Positions 7,178-15,590 are shown, counted from the stretch's first letter. The stretch is 38,271 nt of DNA from an uncultured Lachnospiraceae bacterium (GCA_910585935.1 CAJUHN010000007.1:1-38271), one strand, 5' to 3'. Program-made: numbers and translations. Notes: generated by a model from the letters alone, not told the origin.

Positions 7178-8800
7178 ATGTCAGAGGATATTGGTGAGAA
7201 TGATGAGGTCATAAGTGATAAAAAGAAGACGAAAAATAGAAGATTTTCTATTACAGTGATAAGTGTTTTTATGGGAATTTTATTATTTCCGACTTTGGCA
7301 TGGGGACTTCTTTCGCTAATTGGAAAAGTTAATAAAAATATAATAGATAAAGTCGATTTTGATTTAGGTGAAAAGCGCGATAAAGCAACCTTCCCAAATA
7401 CTTTTCATCTGAATACATTTACTTCCGAGTTAGAAGCATATTATAATGATCATGCGCCATTTAGAGCAATTATTATTTCCGCAAATACAAAGATATCTGA
7501 AAAAATAGAAAGACCCTATAAAGAAGTATTACGTCCTACTATTATAAAATTGTTTTTTTCTGATGAACAGTTAGAACTAGCGGAAGATTTAGAGCATGAG
7601 ATGGATTTAGAAAATTTTTTTGCTGAAGAGGTCAATTCTGAAATTGTGACAGAGGAGAGTGATAAAGATAGTGAGCAGCACAATGACGTTGTATTAGAAC
7701 GTATAGAAGCATCTTGTACAGAAAATGGAAGTATTACTTATGAATGTTCGGACTGTCATAGAATCTCTCTAGAAGAAATAAAAGCTCTCGGTCATAAAGG
7801 GCAGATTGTAAAAATAACAGAAGCATCTTATGAAGACTATGGATATACATTATATGAATGTATGGTATGCAAAAAAGAATATAGAGATGATTTTAAAAAT
7901 AAGTTAATAGATAATAGCTATTTCCCTCCTAATATTTTTTATGATAGAGTGTTGGAAGGAAGATTAAATTGGTTGTTTTATGCTGGAGATAATAATATTG
8001 CATATTATAAGGGGGAGAATATTTTATCCGATGAAATACAAAAGACATATTTATCACTTATGAAGGAATTGAAAAGTATCTGTGATAAGAAAGGGATACA
8101 GCTTCAATTTATGATTATACCAAATAAAGAGCAAATATATTGGGAGTATATGCCAACCTATACGATATCAAATACCTATAAGCGAGTAGACAGATTTGTT
8201 GATTATGTGAAAGAAAATTCAGATATCAATATCATTTATCCTATCAATGAGTTAAAAGCAGCGAAAAAGTACTGGCAGATATATTATAAATATGATACTC
8301 ATTGGAATAATATGGGGGCGTTTGTTGGAGTACAGTCATTATACAAAGCGTTAGATATACCGATGACAAATCCTTTAAACGTAGAAGCAGAAGAAGTGAA
8401 AAAACAGGAAGGGGATTTAGTGAGTTTAGGAAATCTAGATCCAAATAATTATTGCGATGATATAAATTATAACGTGATATATAAACCAGAAATTCATATA
8501 TTACAAAACAGAGGGGATAAGATTGGAATAGGCAGCGGAACTTATCATAGTATGTCTGATTCTGAAAATATAAATAACCTTGTACTATTGTCAGATTCAT
8601 ATAGAACAGCGATGATTCCCTTTTTGGAAAAAGATTTTTTAAATTGTACTATCACTCATAGAGATAATGTAAATCATGAAGATATAGTAGAAGCTATAAA
8701 AAAGGCAGATATTTTGGTTATTACAGCAGTAGAAAGATTTGATAGTGAGATAATAGAGGCAGTAGAAGCAGTAATAATTATTCTCTCTGAAAAGGATTAA
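7178..8800 (+). CDS. AlgX/AlgJ-like SGNH-type O-acetyltransferase with zinc-ribbon-like insert
   Basis: A 540-residue protein starting at ATG 7178 behind AGGAGGG. It has a cytoplasmic lead, one membrane segment at about 18-45, then an extracellular part. DHAPFRA at about 95 and YDTHWNNMGAF at about 371 are typical of the AlgX/AlgJ (DHHW) family. LLSDSY at about 470 carries the likely serine nucleophile and VERFDSEI follows near the end. Between them, residues about 175-250 contain an inserted module with two CxxC pairs (ECSDCHR and ECMVCKKE) separated by ALGH, resembling repeats common in clostridial surface proteins. It probably forms an acetylation complex with the MBOAT protein encoded 10 bp upstream. 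Confidence 0.85.
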   Translation: MSEDIGENDEVISDKKKTKNRRFSITVISVFMGILLFPTLAWGLLSLIGKVNKNIIDKVDFDLGEKRDKATFPNTFHLNTFTSELEAYYNDHAPFRAIIISANTKISEKIERPYKEVLRPTIIKLFFSDEQLELAEDLEHEMDLENFFAEEVNSEIVTEESDKDSEQHNDVVLERIEASCTENGSITYECSDCHRISLEEIKALGHKGQIVKITEASYEDYGYTLYECMVCKKEYRDDFKNKLIDNSYFPPNIFYDRVLEGRLNWLFYAGDNNIAYYKGENILSDEIQKTYLSLMKELKSICDKKGIQLQFMIIPNKEQIYWEYMPTYTISNTYKRVDRFVDYVKENSDINIIYPINELKAAKKYWQIYYKYDTHWNNMGAFVGVQSLYKALDIPMTNPLNVEAEEVKKQEGDLVSLGNLDPNNYCDDINYNVIYKPEIHILQNRGDKIGIGSGTYHSMSDSENINNLVLLSDSYRTAMIPFLEKDFLNCTITHRDNVNHEDIVEAIKKADILVITAVERFDSEIIEAVEAVIIILSEKD

Positions 8801-8870
8801 CTATAATATCTGAGAGAAAAAGTCAAGTACAATTATAATGAATTTTATAAAAGATAAAAAAATATAACAA

Positions 8871-8908
8871 AAAAACTAAGATGTTAGAAACTAGACATCT
8901 TAGTTTTT
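8871..8908. terminator. Bidirectional intrinsic terminator
   Basis: A 14-bp perfect stem AAAAACTAAGATGT / ACATCTTAGTTTTT with a 10-nt loop. A- and T-runs on both sides allow it to end the acetylation operon on the plus strand and the tRNA operon on the minus strand. Confidence 0.85.
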
Positions 8909-8918
8909 AATTAAGAAG

Positions 8919-8990
<72 letters not shown>

Positions 8991-9013
8991 ATAAATTATT
9001 ATCTTTAGATAAA

Positions 9014-9084
9014 AGCAGGTGATGGGAATCGAACCCACGTATCTAGCTTGGAAGGCTAGTGTTCTACCATTGAACTACACCTGC
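9014..9084 (-). tRNA. tRNA-Gly (TCC)
   Basis: Acceptor stem GCAGGTG/CACCTGC, anticodon stem-loop CTAGCCTTCCAAGCTAG with anticodon TCC, and T-loop GGTTCGATTCC. CCA is not encoded. It shares a promoter with tRNA-Gly(GCC). Confidence 0.95.
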
Positions 9085-9111
9085 ATGTAGAACAACTTAA
9101 AGACATAAATC

Positions 9112-9139
9112 ATTATATCAGAATTATAAAAAAAGTCAA
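9112..9139 (-). promoter_or_regulatory. Promoter of the two tRNA-Gly genes
   Basis: On the minus strand, TTGACT (9134-9139) and TATAAT (9112-9117) are 16 bp apart, 28 bp upstream of tRNA-Gly(TCC). An AT-only hairpin AAAAAAGT/ACTTTTTT overlaps the -35 region and may end transcription from the upstream tRNA pair. Confidence 0.75.
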
Positions 9140-9197
9140 GTACTTTTTTATAAAATTAAAAAAATATTATTTAGTCATATAAATATTTCTGATATAA

Positions 9198-9282
9198 TGC
9201 CGGCGACCGGAATCGAACCGGTACGAGATTAGGTCCCACAGGATTTTAAGTCCTGCGCGTCTGCCAGTTCCGCCACGCCGGC
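9198..9282 (-). tRNA. tRNA-Leu (TAA)
   Basis: An 85-nt class II tRNA. Acceptor stem GCCGGCG/CGCCGGC, anticodon loop CTTAAAA with anticodon TAA, a long variable arm, and T-arm GGTTCGATTCC. CCA is not encoded. Confidence 0.95.
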
Positions 9283-9286
9283 AAAG

Positions 9287-9369
9287 TGGATGGAGAAGGA
9301 TTCGAACCTTCGAAGTGCGATGACAACAGATTTACAGTCTGCCCCCTTTGGCCTCTCGGGAATCCATCC
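9287..9369 (-). tRNA. tRNA-Tyr (GTA)
   Basis: An 83-nt class II tRNA. Acceptor stem GGATGGA/TCCATCC, anticodon loop CTGTAAA with anticodon GTA, a long variable arm, and T-arm GGTTCGAATCC. First gene of the tRNA cluster. Confidence 0.95.
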
Positions 9370-9390
9370 ATATTGCTCTAACAGTTATCT

Positions 9391-9419
9391 ACTATACCAT
9401 AAAATTCAAAAAAATGCAA
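9391..9419 (-). promoter_or_regulatory. Promoter of tRNA-Tyr and tRNA-Leu
   Basis: On the minus strand, TTGCAT (9414-9419) and TATAGT (9391-9396) with a 17-bp spacer, 22 bp upstream of the mature tRNA-Tyr 5' end. Confidence 0.7.
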
Positions 9420-9482
9420 GTAGTTTTTCAAAATTTTATAAAAAAGAGTAATAGTTTAGGCTATTTGAAATCGAAAAAGGAC

Positions 9483-9690
9483 GCGAAGGCAAGGAAGTAT
9501 TCCAACGAAGCTGCGCTCTCGCTCCGTTCCAGACGTAGCGGTACTAAATTCGCAGCCCCGCTTTTCGCGGAACTGCTTATTAAGTACCAACGTCTTCCAA
9601 GGGGCTTCTTATGGAATACTTCCTTGCCTCCGCTGGTTGACTGGCTGTTCTGCTTTTTGAAAAACGAATCTCAGGATAACTATGGAATAG
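9483..9690 (+). repeat. Interspersed hairpin repeat, copy 4
   Basis: Hairpin 9483-9633 with arms AGGCAAGGAAG / CTTCCTTGCCT, core CTCCGTTCCAGACGT and ACGTCTTCCAAGG, and apical stem GCAGC..CTGC around a GC-rich top. The tail (CTGGCTGTTCTGC, GAAAAACGAATCTCAGGATAA) runs to about 9690. It lies 32 bp from the 3' end of the DUF1284 gene, where it could act as a terminator for that gene. Confidence 0.92.
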
Positions 9691-9721
9691 AAAGGTGGAA
9701 TGTAGCAAAAGGGGATATATT

Positions 9722-10123
9722 TTATTCTGTTTTTCTGTTTTCTCCAAGGATTTTCTTTCGGCAGGCACTGATGGGATACCAACTGCAGCCATCACAGATA
9801 TCTGCCAGCATCTCTGGTGTAATCTCTTCTTGAATCTTTTTCACAAGTTCTTGATATATGTAGTCTTTCTCTTCCAGATGGAAATAGTCCATGACTTTCT
9901 GATCAAAGCGTTTTACCTTATCGTTGGTGTCGCACAGATCTTTTCCTAACATATGTGGACAACTTCTGCATAGGTCATCAGTGGAACATATTAGATGTAT
10001 TGTGATTGGCTCACTGCTTCTTAATTTTTGTATAAGTTGGTTCATATTTTTTACAAAACTGTCATTGTATCCTTTTCCAGAATACCCTTGTGTACAAAGG
10101 AGATGATGAGGTCTTAAGTCCAT
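9722..10123 (-). CDS. DUF1284 domain-containing protein
   Basis: A 133-residue protein beginning MDLRPHHLLCTQGYSGKGY, the signature opening of DUF1284, which is linked to iron-sulfur or metal binding on account of its cysteines. Cysteine motifs seen are LICSTDDLCRSCPHM, DLCD and CDGCSWYPISACRK. The start at 10123 is supported by GGAGG 10 nt upstream; a longer frame would read into bioY. It overlaps the end of bioY by 10 bp, so the two are cotranscribed and probably coupled. Biochemical function is not established. Confidence 0.85.
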   Translation of the reverse strand: MDLRPHHLLCTQGYSGKGYNDSFVKNMNQLIQKLRSSEPITIHLICSTDDLCRSCPHMLGKDLCDTNDKVKRFDQKVMDYFHLEEKDYIYQELVKKIQEEITPEMLADICDGCSWYPISACRKKILGENRKTE

Positions 10124-10662
10124 TGTAATGCTGCCTCCAATCTTACCTGTAGTTTTAATCCTAATATAGACGCAACAGCAGCTTTGATAATTGCTGTTGG
10201 GATAAAGGGTAATACACATGCTGTAATCCCTGTCCATATAGACGCTTTCATGAGAATACAGAACATTAGTACACCGATTGCATAATTCGCTGCTGTTCCT
10301 AAGATAAGGAATAACAGAAACATGCCTTTTTGTCTTCTCATCTTTGTTCCTATACCAATTAGATATGCCATAATTGGGAAAGATAACAGAAATCCACCTG
10401 TAGGTCCAATTAAATGTTGGAAACCACCACTAAAATTAGCTAAAACAGGAACGCCGATTGCTCCCAGCAGTACATAGATGATCATAGAAATTGCTCCACG
10501 TTTTGCACCGAGAACGATCCCTGCCAGTGTTACAGCAAATGTCTGCATGGTCATTGGCACTCCTAGAGGCATAGGAATGGAGATTTGTGCCAATACTACT
10601 GTGATTGCTGTCATAATAGCAATACTGCAAATGTCTTGAATAGAAATTTTTGAATTTTGCAT
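10114..10662 (-). CDS. bioY: Biotin ECF transporter S component BioY
   Basis: A 182-residue integral membrane protein with about six hydrophobic segments. Family features are visible: ALAQISIPMPLGVPMTMQTFAVTLAGIVLGAKRG near the N-terminus, ANFSGGFQHLIGPTGGFLLSFP in the middle, and the C-terminal FIPTAIIKAAVASILG. BioY captures biotin at the cell surface and works with a shared EcfA/EcfA'/EcfT energising module, which is not encoded here. The start is ATG 10662 behind AAGGAGA. A strong promoter lies 89 bp upstream, with no recognisable BirA operator. The downstream DUF1284 gene overlaps its end. Confidence 0.93.
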   Translation of the reverse strand: MQNSKISIQDICSIAIMTAITVVLAQISIPMPLGVPMTMQTFAVTLAGIVLGAKRGAISMIIYVLLGAIGVPVLANFSGGFQHLIGPTGGFLLSFPIMAYLIGIGTKMRRQKGMFLLFLILGTAANYAIGVLMFCILMKASIWTGITACVLPFIPTAIIKAAVASILGLKLQVRLEAALQWT

Positions 10663-10750
10663 AGTGTATATCTCCTTATATTTTTTAATATATACTTTTA
10701 GATTCTACCTGAACACCTATATGTACGAGTATTAAAATCAATCTTTTTTC

Positions 10751-10779
10751 AGTATAATGTCGTATACAAGAATTGTCAA
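10751..10779 (-). promoter_or_regulatory. bioY promoter
   Basis: On the minus strand, consensus TTGACA (10774-10779) and TATACT (10751-10756) are 17 bp apart. GTATA and TATAC form an imperfect dyad with a 6-nt gap across the spacer and -10 box, a possible operator. The leader to the bioY start is about 80 nt. Confidence 0.75.
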
Positions 10780-10944
10780 CTACTTTATATATTTGGTTTA
10801 TATTTCACTAGAAAAGAACATAAACATAATATTCCTCTTCCCATTTTCTATTTTACAGTTATTGGGTAATTACGAAACCCTGAAAGTTATATAAATACAA
10901 ACCTTTTTGAAAGTTATTTCTACGTATCTTTTTCCTGAGATTTT

Positions 10945-11137
10945 CATAGTTTATCGTAACATTCGCTTTTCAAAAAGTAGAACAGCCAACGAACTAGCGG
11001 AGGCAAGGAAGTATTCCATAAGAAGCCCCTTGGAAGACGTTGGTACTTAATAAGCAGTTCCGTTAGGAGCTGCGAATTTAGTACCACTACGTCTGGAACG
11101 GAGCGAAAGCGCGGCTTTGCCTAAATACTTCCTTGCC
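10945..11137 (-). repeat. Interspersed hairpin repeat, copy 5
   Basis: Inverted copy. The tail is at about 10945-11000 (CGCTTTTCAAAAAGTAGAACAGCC) and the hairpin at 11002-11137, with arms GGCAAGGAAGTATT / AATACTTCCTTGCC. One lower-stem strand is altered (GGCTTTGCCTAAATACT in place of GGCTTCGTTGGAATA), so its base stem is interrupted although the outer arms still pair. Confidence 0.9.
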
Positions 11138-11171
11138 AGAGGGCTCCTTTTGACTTTCGCAATCATCTATT

Positions 11172-11371
11172 ACAGTTATCATGAAACTCGCTTTTCAAAA
11201 AGCAGAACAGCCAATGAACTAGCGGAGGCGGGGAACTATTCCGAAAGAAGCCCCTTGGAAGACGTTGGCACTTAATGAGCAGTTCCGCGAGAAGCGGGGC
11301 TGAGAATTTAGTGTCCATTACGTCTGGAACGGAGCGAAAGCGCGGCTTCGTTGGAATAGTTCCCCGCCTCC
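11172..11371 (-). repeat. Interspersed hairpin repeat, copy 6
   Basis: Inverted copy about 90 bp from copy 5 and in the same orientation. The tail is at 11172-11223, with the same CGCTTTTCAAAAAGCAGAAC block. The hairpin at 11224-11371 has arms GGAGGCGGGGAAC / GTTCCCCGCCTCC. Together with copy 5 it fills most of the 890-bp gap between bioY and the radical SAM gene. Confidence 0.92.
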
Positions 11372-11451
11372 CCGGAACAAGTTTTACTCCCCCTCAAACA
11401 ATCCTAAAATGAAATAATAACAAAATCTTTCTCTTTTATAATTCCTTTATT

Positions 11452-11480
11452 TTGACACAAGATAGAAGCTATGTTATACT
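11452..11480 (+). promoter_or_regulatory. Promoter of the radical SAM gene
   Basis: TTGACA (11452-11457) and TATACT (11475-11480) with a 17-bp spacer, 73 bp before the start codon. It probably also serves nth and the exonuclease gene, which follow closely. Confidence 0.8.
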
Positions 11481-11553
11481 AAAAAATAATAAGTTATGAT
11501 ACACATGGTATACAAAAAGTAGAAAAGGAACAGAAAGGAAATTTTCCGTCAAT

Positions 11554-13272
11554 ATGAAATATTTATTAGTAGCGATTAATGCAAAATATATTCATTCCAA
11601 TCTTGCTGTATATGATTTAAAAGCATATGTTAGAGAGTATGAAAAGGAAATAGAAATCGCAGAATATACCATCAATCAAAATCCAGATGAAATTTTAAAA
11701 GATATTTATAAACGAAAACCGGATTTTATCGCTTATTCCTGTTATATTTGGAATATTTCTATGATAGAACAACTGATAAAAGAAGTGATAAAAGTTTTGC
11801 CTAAAGCAGAAATTTGGTTAGGAGGACCAGAGGCATCTTATCGAGCCAAAGAATTCATGCAAAAATATTCTTTTTTAAGGGGTATCATGATAGGAGAGGG
11901 AGAGGAAACCTTTTATCAGCTTTTACAATATTATAAGACAGGGGAGAGAAGTTTAAAAGAAATACAGAGTATTCTTTATCAGGAAGAGGGAGAAATACAG
12001 GAAACGAAAATGGGAGAGTTGTTAGATTTGTCGTCTGTTCCATTCCCCTATCAGGAACTCACAGAATTTGAGAATAGAATTATTTATTATGAAAGCAGCA
12101 GGGGCTGTCCTTTTTCTTGTAGTTATTGTTTATCTTCTGTGGATAAGAAGCTGCGCTTTCGAGAATTAAGCCTTGTAAAAAAAGAACTGCAGTTTTTTTT
12201 AGATGAAAAAGTGGAACAAGTGAAGTTTGTCGATCGCACATTTAATTGTAAAAGGGGACATGCATTTGAGATTTGGCAGTATATTTTGGAACATGACAAT
12301 GGAATCACAAATTTTCATTTTGAAATTTCGGCAGATTTATTGACAGCAGAAGAGTTAAAACTCATGGAAAAGATGCGTCCGGGACTCATTCAGCTTGAAA
12401 TTGGAGTTCAATCTACGAATTCAGAAACATTAAAAGCGATTCATCGCGTTATGAATTTAGAGATGTTGAAAGAAAACGTAGCAGCCATTCATTCCTTTCA
12501 AAATATCCATCAACATTTAGATTTGATTGCAGGTTTGCCTTATGAAGATTATCATTCTTTTCAAAATTCTTTTAATGAAGTATATAAAATGCAGCCTGAT
12601 CAGTTGCAGTTGGGATTTTTAAAAGTGCTGGCAGGCACACAGATTTGGGAAGATGCAAAAGAAGGAGAAATGGTATATCAGGATATGCCACCTTATGAGG
12701 TGCTTTATACGAAATGGATAAGTTATGACGAAATATTAGTGTTAAAGGGGATTGAGCAGATGGTAGAAGCTTATTATAATAGTTTACAATTTACTCATTC
12801 TGTTGCTTATCTTGTCCCATATTTTGAAACTCCATTTTCTTTTTATCAAAAGTTGGCAGATTATTATGAAAAAAATACAATATTTGAATCCAAACATTCA
12901 AGGATAGGAAGATTTTTGCTCCTTCTTGATTTTGCAAAAGATTATTTAGAAGAAAAACAGCTAATAATATTAAAAGAAAAGATGGTATATGATTTGTATT
13001 TAAGGGAAAATGCCAAGAGCAGACCAGATTTTGCAAAAGAAGAAAACTGGAAAGAACAGAGAAAAGATTTTTATAGACAAGAGGTAAAAGAAAGACGATA
13101 TTTGCCGAAATACCAAGATTATGATGGAAAACAGATCGCGAAGATGACGCATTTAGAGAGGTTTTCTAAAAATCCTGTTACAGATGAAGAAGGAGAGGTT
13201 TGGATATTATTTGACTATAAAGAAAGAAATCCATTCACTTATGCAGCTAGAACAATAGAAATAAAAAAATAA
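11554..13272 (+). CDS. B12-binding-domain radical SAM protein with C-terminal DUF4080
   Basis: A 572-residue protein. Residues about 1-135 form a cobalamin-binding-like Rossmann domain (MKYLLVAINAKYIHSNLAVY, then IWLGGPEASY and GEGEETF). The radical SAM core begins near 170 with the cluster motif RGCPFSCSYC (CxxxCxxC), followed by KFVDRTFNC and IGVQSTNSETL. The last 200 residues match the extension of DUF4080 proteins. The substrate is unknown; relatives are common in Clostridia. The start ATG 11554 follows a weak GGAAA-type site. It heads a probable operon with nth and an exonuclease gene. Confidence 0.9.
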   Translation: MKYLLVAINAKYIHSNLAVYDLKAYVREYEKEIEIAEYTINQNPDEILKDIYKRKPDFIAYSCYIWNISMIEQLIKEVIKVLPKAEIWLGGPEASYRAKEFMQKYSFLRGIMIGEGEETFYQLLQYYKTGERSLKEIQSILYQEEGEIQETKMGELLDLSSVPFPYQELTEFENRIIYYESSRGCPFSCSYCLSSVDKKLRFRELSLVKKELQFFLDEKVEQVKFVDRTFNCKRGHAFEIWQYILEHDNGITNFHFEISADLLTAEELKLMEKMRPGLIQLEIGVQSTNSETLKAIHRVMNLEMLKENVAAIHSFQNIHQHLDLIAGLPYEDYHSFQNSFNEVYKMQPDQLQLGFLKVLAGTQIWEDAKEGEMVYQDMPPYEVLYTKWISYDEILVLKGIEQMVEAYYNSLQFTHSVAYLVPYFETPFSFYQKLADYYEKNTIFESKHSRIGRFLLLLDFAKDYLEEKQLIILKEKMVYDLYLRENAKSRPDFAKEENWKEQRKDFYRQEVKERRYLPKYQDYDGKQIAKMTHLERFSKNPVTDEEGEVWILFDYKERNPFTYAARTIEIKK

Positions 13273-13326
13273 GAGGAACAAAGGAGTGTTATTTAGAAGT
13301 GAAAAATATACAGAGGAGGTTTTTTA

Positions 13327-13956
13327 GTGGACAAAAAAAGAGTTTCGCAAATTCTTAAGTTATTGGACGAGCATTATACGACAGAATATAAATGTTATTT
13401 GAATTATGAAACTCCATGGCAGTTATTGATTGCGACGATTTTGAGCGCACAATGTACAGATGCCAGAGTGAATATTGTGACAGAGGATTTATTTCAAAAA
13501 TATCCTACCTTAGAGGATTTTGCGAATGCATCTTTAGAAGAATTACAGAAGGATATTCATGCGACAGGATTTTTCCGAAATAAAGCGAAGAATATTATTT
13601 CTTGTACAAAGACATTAGTGGAAACATATCATGGGGAAGTGCCCAGCCGTTTAGAGGATTTAATAGGTCTTGCAGGGGTGGGGAGAAAGACAGCGAATGT
13701 GATCCGAGGAAATATATTTCATGAACCTAGTATTGTGGTGGATACACATGTAAAACGAATTTCTAGAAAATTTGGCTTTACAAAAGAAGAAGATCCAGTG
13801 AAAATAGAATATGATCTGATGAAAGTATTGCCAAAGGATCATTGGATTTTATATAATATTCAAATCATCACGCATGGGAGGGGATTGTGTACAGCTAGAA
13901 ATCCGAAATGCAGAGAGTGTTTTCTCAATCATTTATGTAAAGAGGCTGAAATATGA
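13327..13956 (+). CDS. nth: Endonuclease III (DNA glycosylase/AP lyase)
   Basis: A 209-residue base-excision-repair enzyme that removes oxidised pyrimidines and cleaves abasic sites. The helix-hairpin-helix LIGLAGVGRKTANVI carries catalytic K121, and VVDTHVKRIS carries D139. The 4Fe-4S site is C188-X6-C195-X2-C198-X5-C204. Length is normal. Translation starts at GTG 13327, 6 nt after GAGGAGGT. Its stop codon overlaps the start of the exonuclease gene in an ATGA arrangement. Confidence 0.97.
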   Translation: MDKKRVSQILKLLDEHYTTEYKCYLNYETPWQLLIATILSAQCTDARVNIVTEDLFQKYPTLEDFANASLEELQKDIHATGFFRNKAKNIISCTKTLVETYHGEVPSRLEDLIGLAGVGRKTANVIRGNIFHEPSIVVDTHVKRISRKFGFTKEEDPVKIEYDLMKVLPKDHWILYNIQIITHGRGLCTARNPKCRECFLNHLCKEAEI

Positions 13957-14672
13957 TAAATAGATTTGTAGCAGTGGATATTGAAACAACTGGATTAGAT
14001 CCCAAAAGAGACAGAATTGTAGAAATTGGAGCTGTCCGAATAAGAGAAGGAAAGATGGAGGAAACATATCAGTCTTTTGTGAATCCGCAGCGGAAATTAT
14101 CAAAATTTATTACGGAATTAACTGGGATTAGACAGGAAATGTTACAAGATGCGCCGATGATCGATCAGGTGATAGAAGAATTTTTAAAATTTGTAGGAGA
14201 GGATTGTCTGTTAGGACATCATGTGATATTTGATTTCAGTTTTTTAAAACGAAATGCGGTAAATTGTGGACATTCTTTTGAGAAAGAAGGAATTGATACT
14301 TTAAAGATCGCGAGAAAGTTTTTGAAAGAGTTAAAGCAGAGATCGTTATCAGCGTTATGTGAATATTATAAGATTGAAAATCCTCATGCACATAGGGCAA
14401 AAGAAGATGCAATAACAGCTATTATGTTATATCAGAAATTAGTGGAAGAATTTTATACAGAGGAAGAAGAGGTGAAAAAGGTTTTTTTACCACAGCCATT
14501 ACATTATGAAGTGAGGAAAGAAACAGAGATTACAAAAGCACAGTTAAAGTATTTAGAAGATTTATGTAGGTATCATCATGTATCACTAGAAATGGAAATA
14601 AAAAGTCTGACGAAAAGTGAGGCTTCCCGTCAGATTGATTTCATTCTATCACATTATGGTAGGATAAGGTAG
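13953..14672 (+). CDS. 3'-5' exonuclease, DnaQ/PolC-epsilon type
   Basis: A 239-residue DEDDh exonuclease. The ExoI motif FVAVDIETTGLD is at residues 4-15, ExoII is LGHHVIFDFSFLKR, and ExoIII is HRAKEDAITA, giving the D-E-D-H-D set. This is the stand-alone proofreading-type nuclease family rather than a full polymerase. The C-terminal 50 residues (ITKAQLKYLEDLCRYH..LTKSEASRQID) form a small helical extension common in clostridial members. It is coupled to nth by a 4-bp overlap, which suggests a repair role. Its last 32 bp overlap the convergent gene on the other strand. Confidence 0.92.
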   Translation: MINRFVAVDIETTGLDPKRDRIVEIGAVRIREGKMEETYQSFVNPQRKLSKFITELTGIRQEMLQDAPMIDQVIEEFLKFVGEDCLLGHHVIFDFSFLKRNAVNCGHSFEKEGIDTLKIARKFLKELKQRSLSALCEYYKIENPHAHRAKEDAITAIMLYQKLVEEFYTEEEEVKKVFLPQPLHYEVRKETEITKAQLKYLEDLCRYHHVSLEMEIKSLTKSEASRQIDFILSHYGRIR

Positions 14673-15279
14673 CGGCTTTCATTTGCTTCAATTCTTTGAC
14701 AATTGGATCTTTCATTAGTGTATTGAGTTCAGAAGCGGTTTGAATGATAGCATCTACTTTATCATAATTTTGATTTTCCAGATATAATTTGCCTAATAGG
14801 ATATAGTGACCGCGGACATCTGTTTTACAAGAAATGCCGAACTCTAAAACTTGTATCGCTTCTTTATCATAAGAAAGTTCATGAAGACGAGTGCCCCATT
14901 GATAAAGCGTTCTGGCGAGTATGATAAAATTTTGGTCATACTTTGTTAAAATAGGCAGATTAGCAGCCCCATATTTTAATTTCAAATCGGTATTTGTGAT
15001 TCCAGATAAATTCACAATCGGTTCTGCTTGAAGCTTTTTTATTTCTTCCTGAAAATTTTCAAGTTTTTCATCGATTCCAGAAAAAAAGGGTAGGGAATTT
15101 ATAGGAATTGTGATATAATGAAGATCGTCCAAAGGTTTTTTGCGGACATTGTTGGCTTCTGTTTCTCTTTCCCAGAAGGCTTCCTCTCTTTCGGCATCTC
15201 GTTTGAAAACTCTGGAAACATTATGACGAAACAAAAAAGCTAATATAACAATAATAATAAAAATCATAGGAATACGCAT
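14641..15279 (-). CDS. Membrane-anchored hypothetical protein, TPR-like
   Basis: A 212-residue protein with an N-terminal membrane segment (IPMIFIIIVILAFLF, residues 4-18) followed by a basic turn. Its soluble helical region at about 115-200 looks like degenerate tetratricopeptide repeats (ARTLYQWGTRLHELSYDKEAIQVLEFGI and HYILLGKLYLENQNYDKVDAII). No catalytic motif is seen. It is convergent with the exonuclease gene and overlaps it by 32 bp. The start at ATG 15279 follows AGGAG. Its promoter lies beyond the divergent small gene. Function unknown. Confidence 0.75.
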   Translation of the reverse strand: MRIPMIFIIIVILAFLFRHNVSRVFKRDAEREEAFWERETEANNVRKKPLDDLHYITIPINSLPFFSGIDEKLENFQEEIKKLQAEPIVNLSGITNTDLKLKYGAANLPILTKYDQNFIILARTLYQWGTRLHELSYDKEAIQVLEFGISCKTDVRGHYILLGKLYLENQNYDKVDAIIQTASELNTLMKDPIVKELKQMKAATLSYHNVIE

Positions 15280-15314
15280 AATATTTTCTCCTATCGTGAA
15301 AGAGGTGATTTAGG

Positions 15315-15419
15315 TTGAACTTTAATAATTCTAAAACCAGAAAAATTGTTTCTGGAATTATCGTTGCATTATTAATCGTGGCAATGGTTCTGCCGATGTT
15401 ATTAAGTGTAATTTATTAA
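15315..15419 (+). CDS. Small single-span membrane protein (34 residues)
   Basis: A short gene starting at TTG 15315, 6 nt after GAGGTGA, and ending at TAA 15417-15419. It encodes MNFNNSKTRK followed by one hydrophobic span (VSGIIVALLIVAMVLPMLL) and SVIY. The basic N-terminus plus single span is like the Prli42/DUF4044-type mini-proteins of Firmicutes, of which Prli42 is a stressosome anchor in Listeria. That resemblance is in architecture only, so I do not claim orthology. It is divergent from the TPR-like gene with only 35 bp between start codons. Confidence 0.7.
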   Translation: MNFNNSKTRKIVSGIIVALLIVAMVLPMLLSVIY

Positions 15420-15442
15420 TTTATGTAATTAATCCTATTATT

Positions 15443-15471
15443 ACTATACCGAAAAAAGACAGTGACGTCAA
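15443..15471 (-). promoter_or_regulatory. Promoter of the TPR-like gene
   Basis: On the minus strand, TTGACG (15466-15471) and TATAGT (15443-15448) with a 17-bp spacer. The transcript would start near 15436 and run antisense through the whole small gene at 15315-15419. Confidence 0.7.
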
Positions 15472-15590
15472 TATTATATTCTTTTTTCTTGAAACAATAG
15501 TGACAAGTAAGGTTCTTTTCTATTTTATGAAATAAGCTTGTTCTAAATACTGCGAGTGGAAAGAAATAACAGGATAAAATTTGCTGTTAT

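Noticed and set aside
9198..9369. tRNA genes as an integration site
   Set aside because: No integrase, duplicated tRNA 3' end or composition change lies next to the cluster.
9348..9833. Open frames through the repeats (also 3537-3770 and 23536-23946), with recurring peptides such as RSRSVPDV and YQRLPRGF
   Set aside because: They arise from the hairpin repeat itself, change frame between copies, lack ribosome sites, and at 9348 run into a tRNA gene. They are not proteins.
10663..10780. BirA operator upstream of bioY
   Set aside because: No TTGTTAAC..GTTAACAA-type dyad is present. Only a short GTATA/TATAC dyad is seen.
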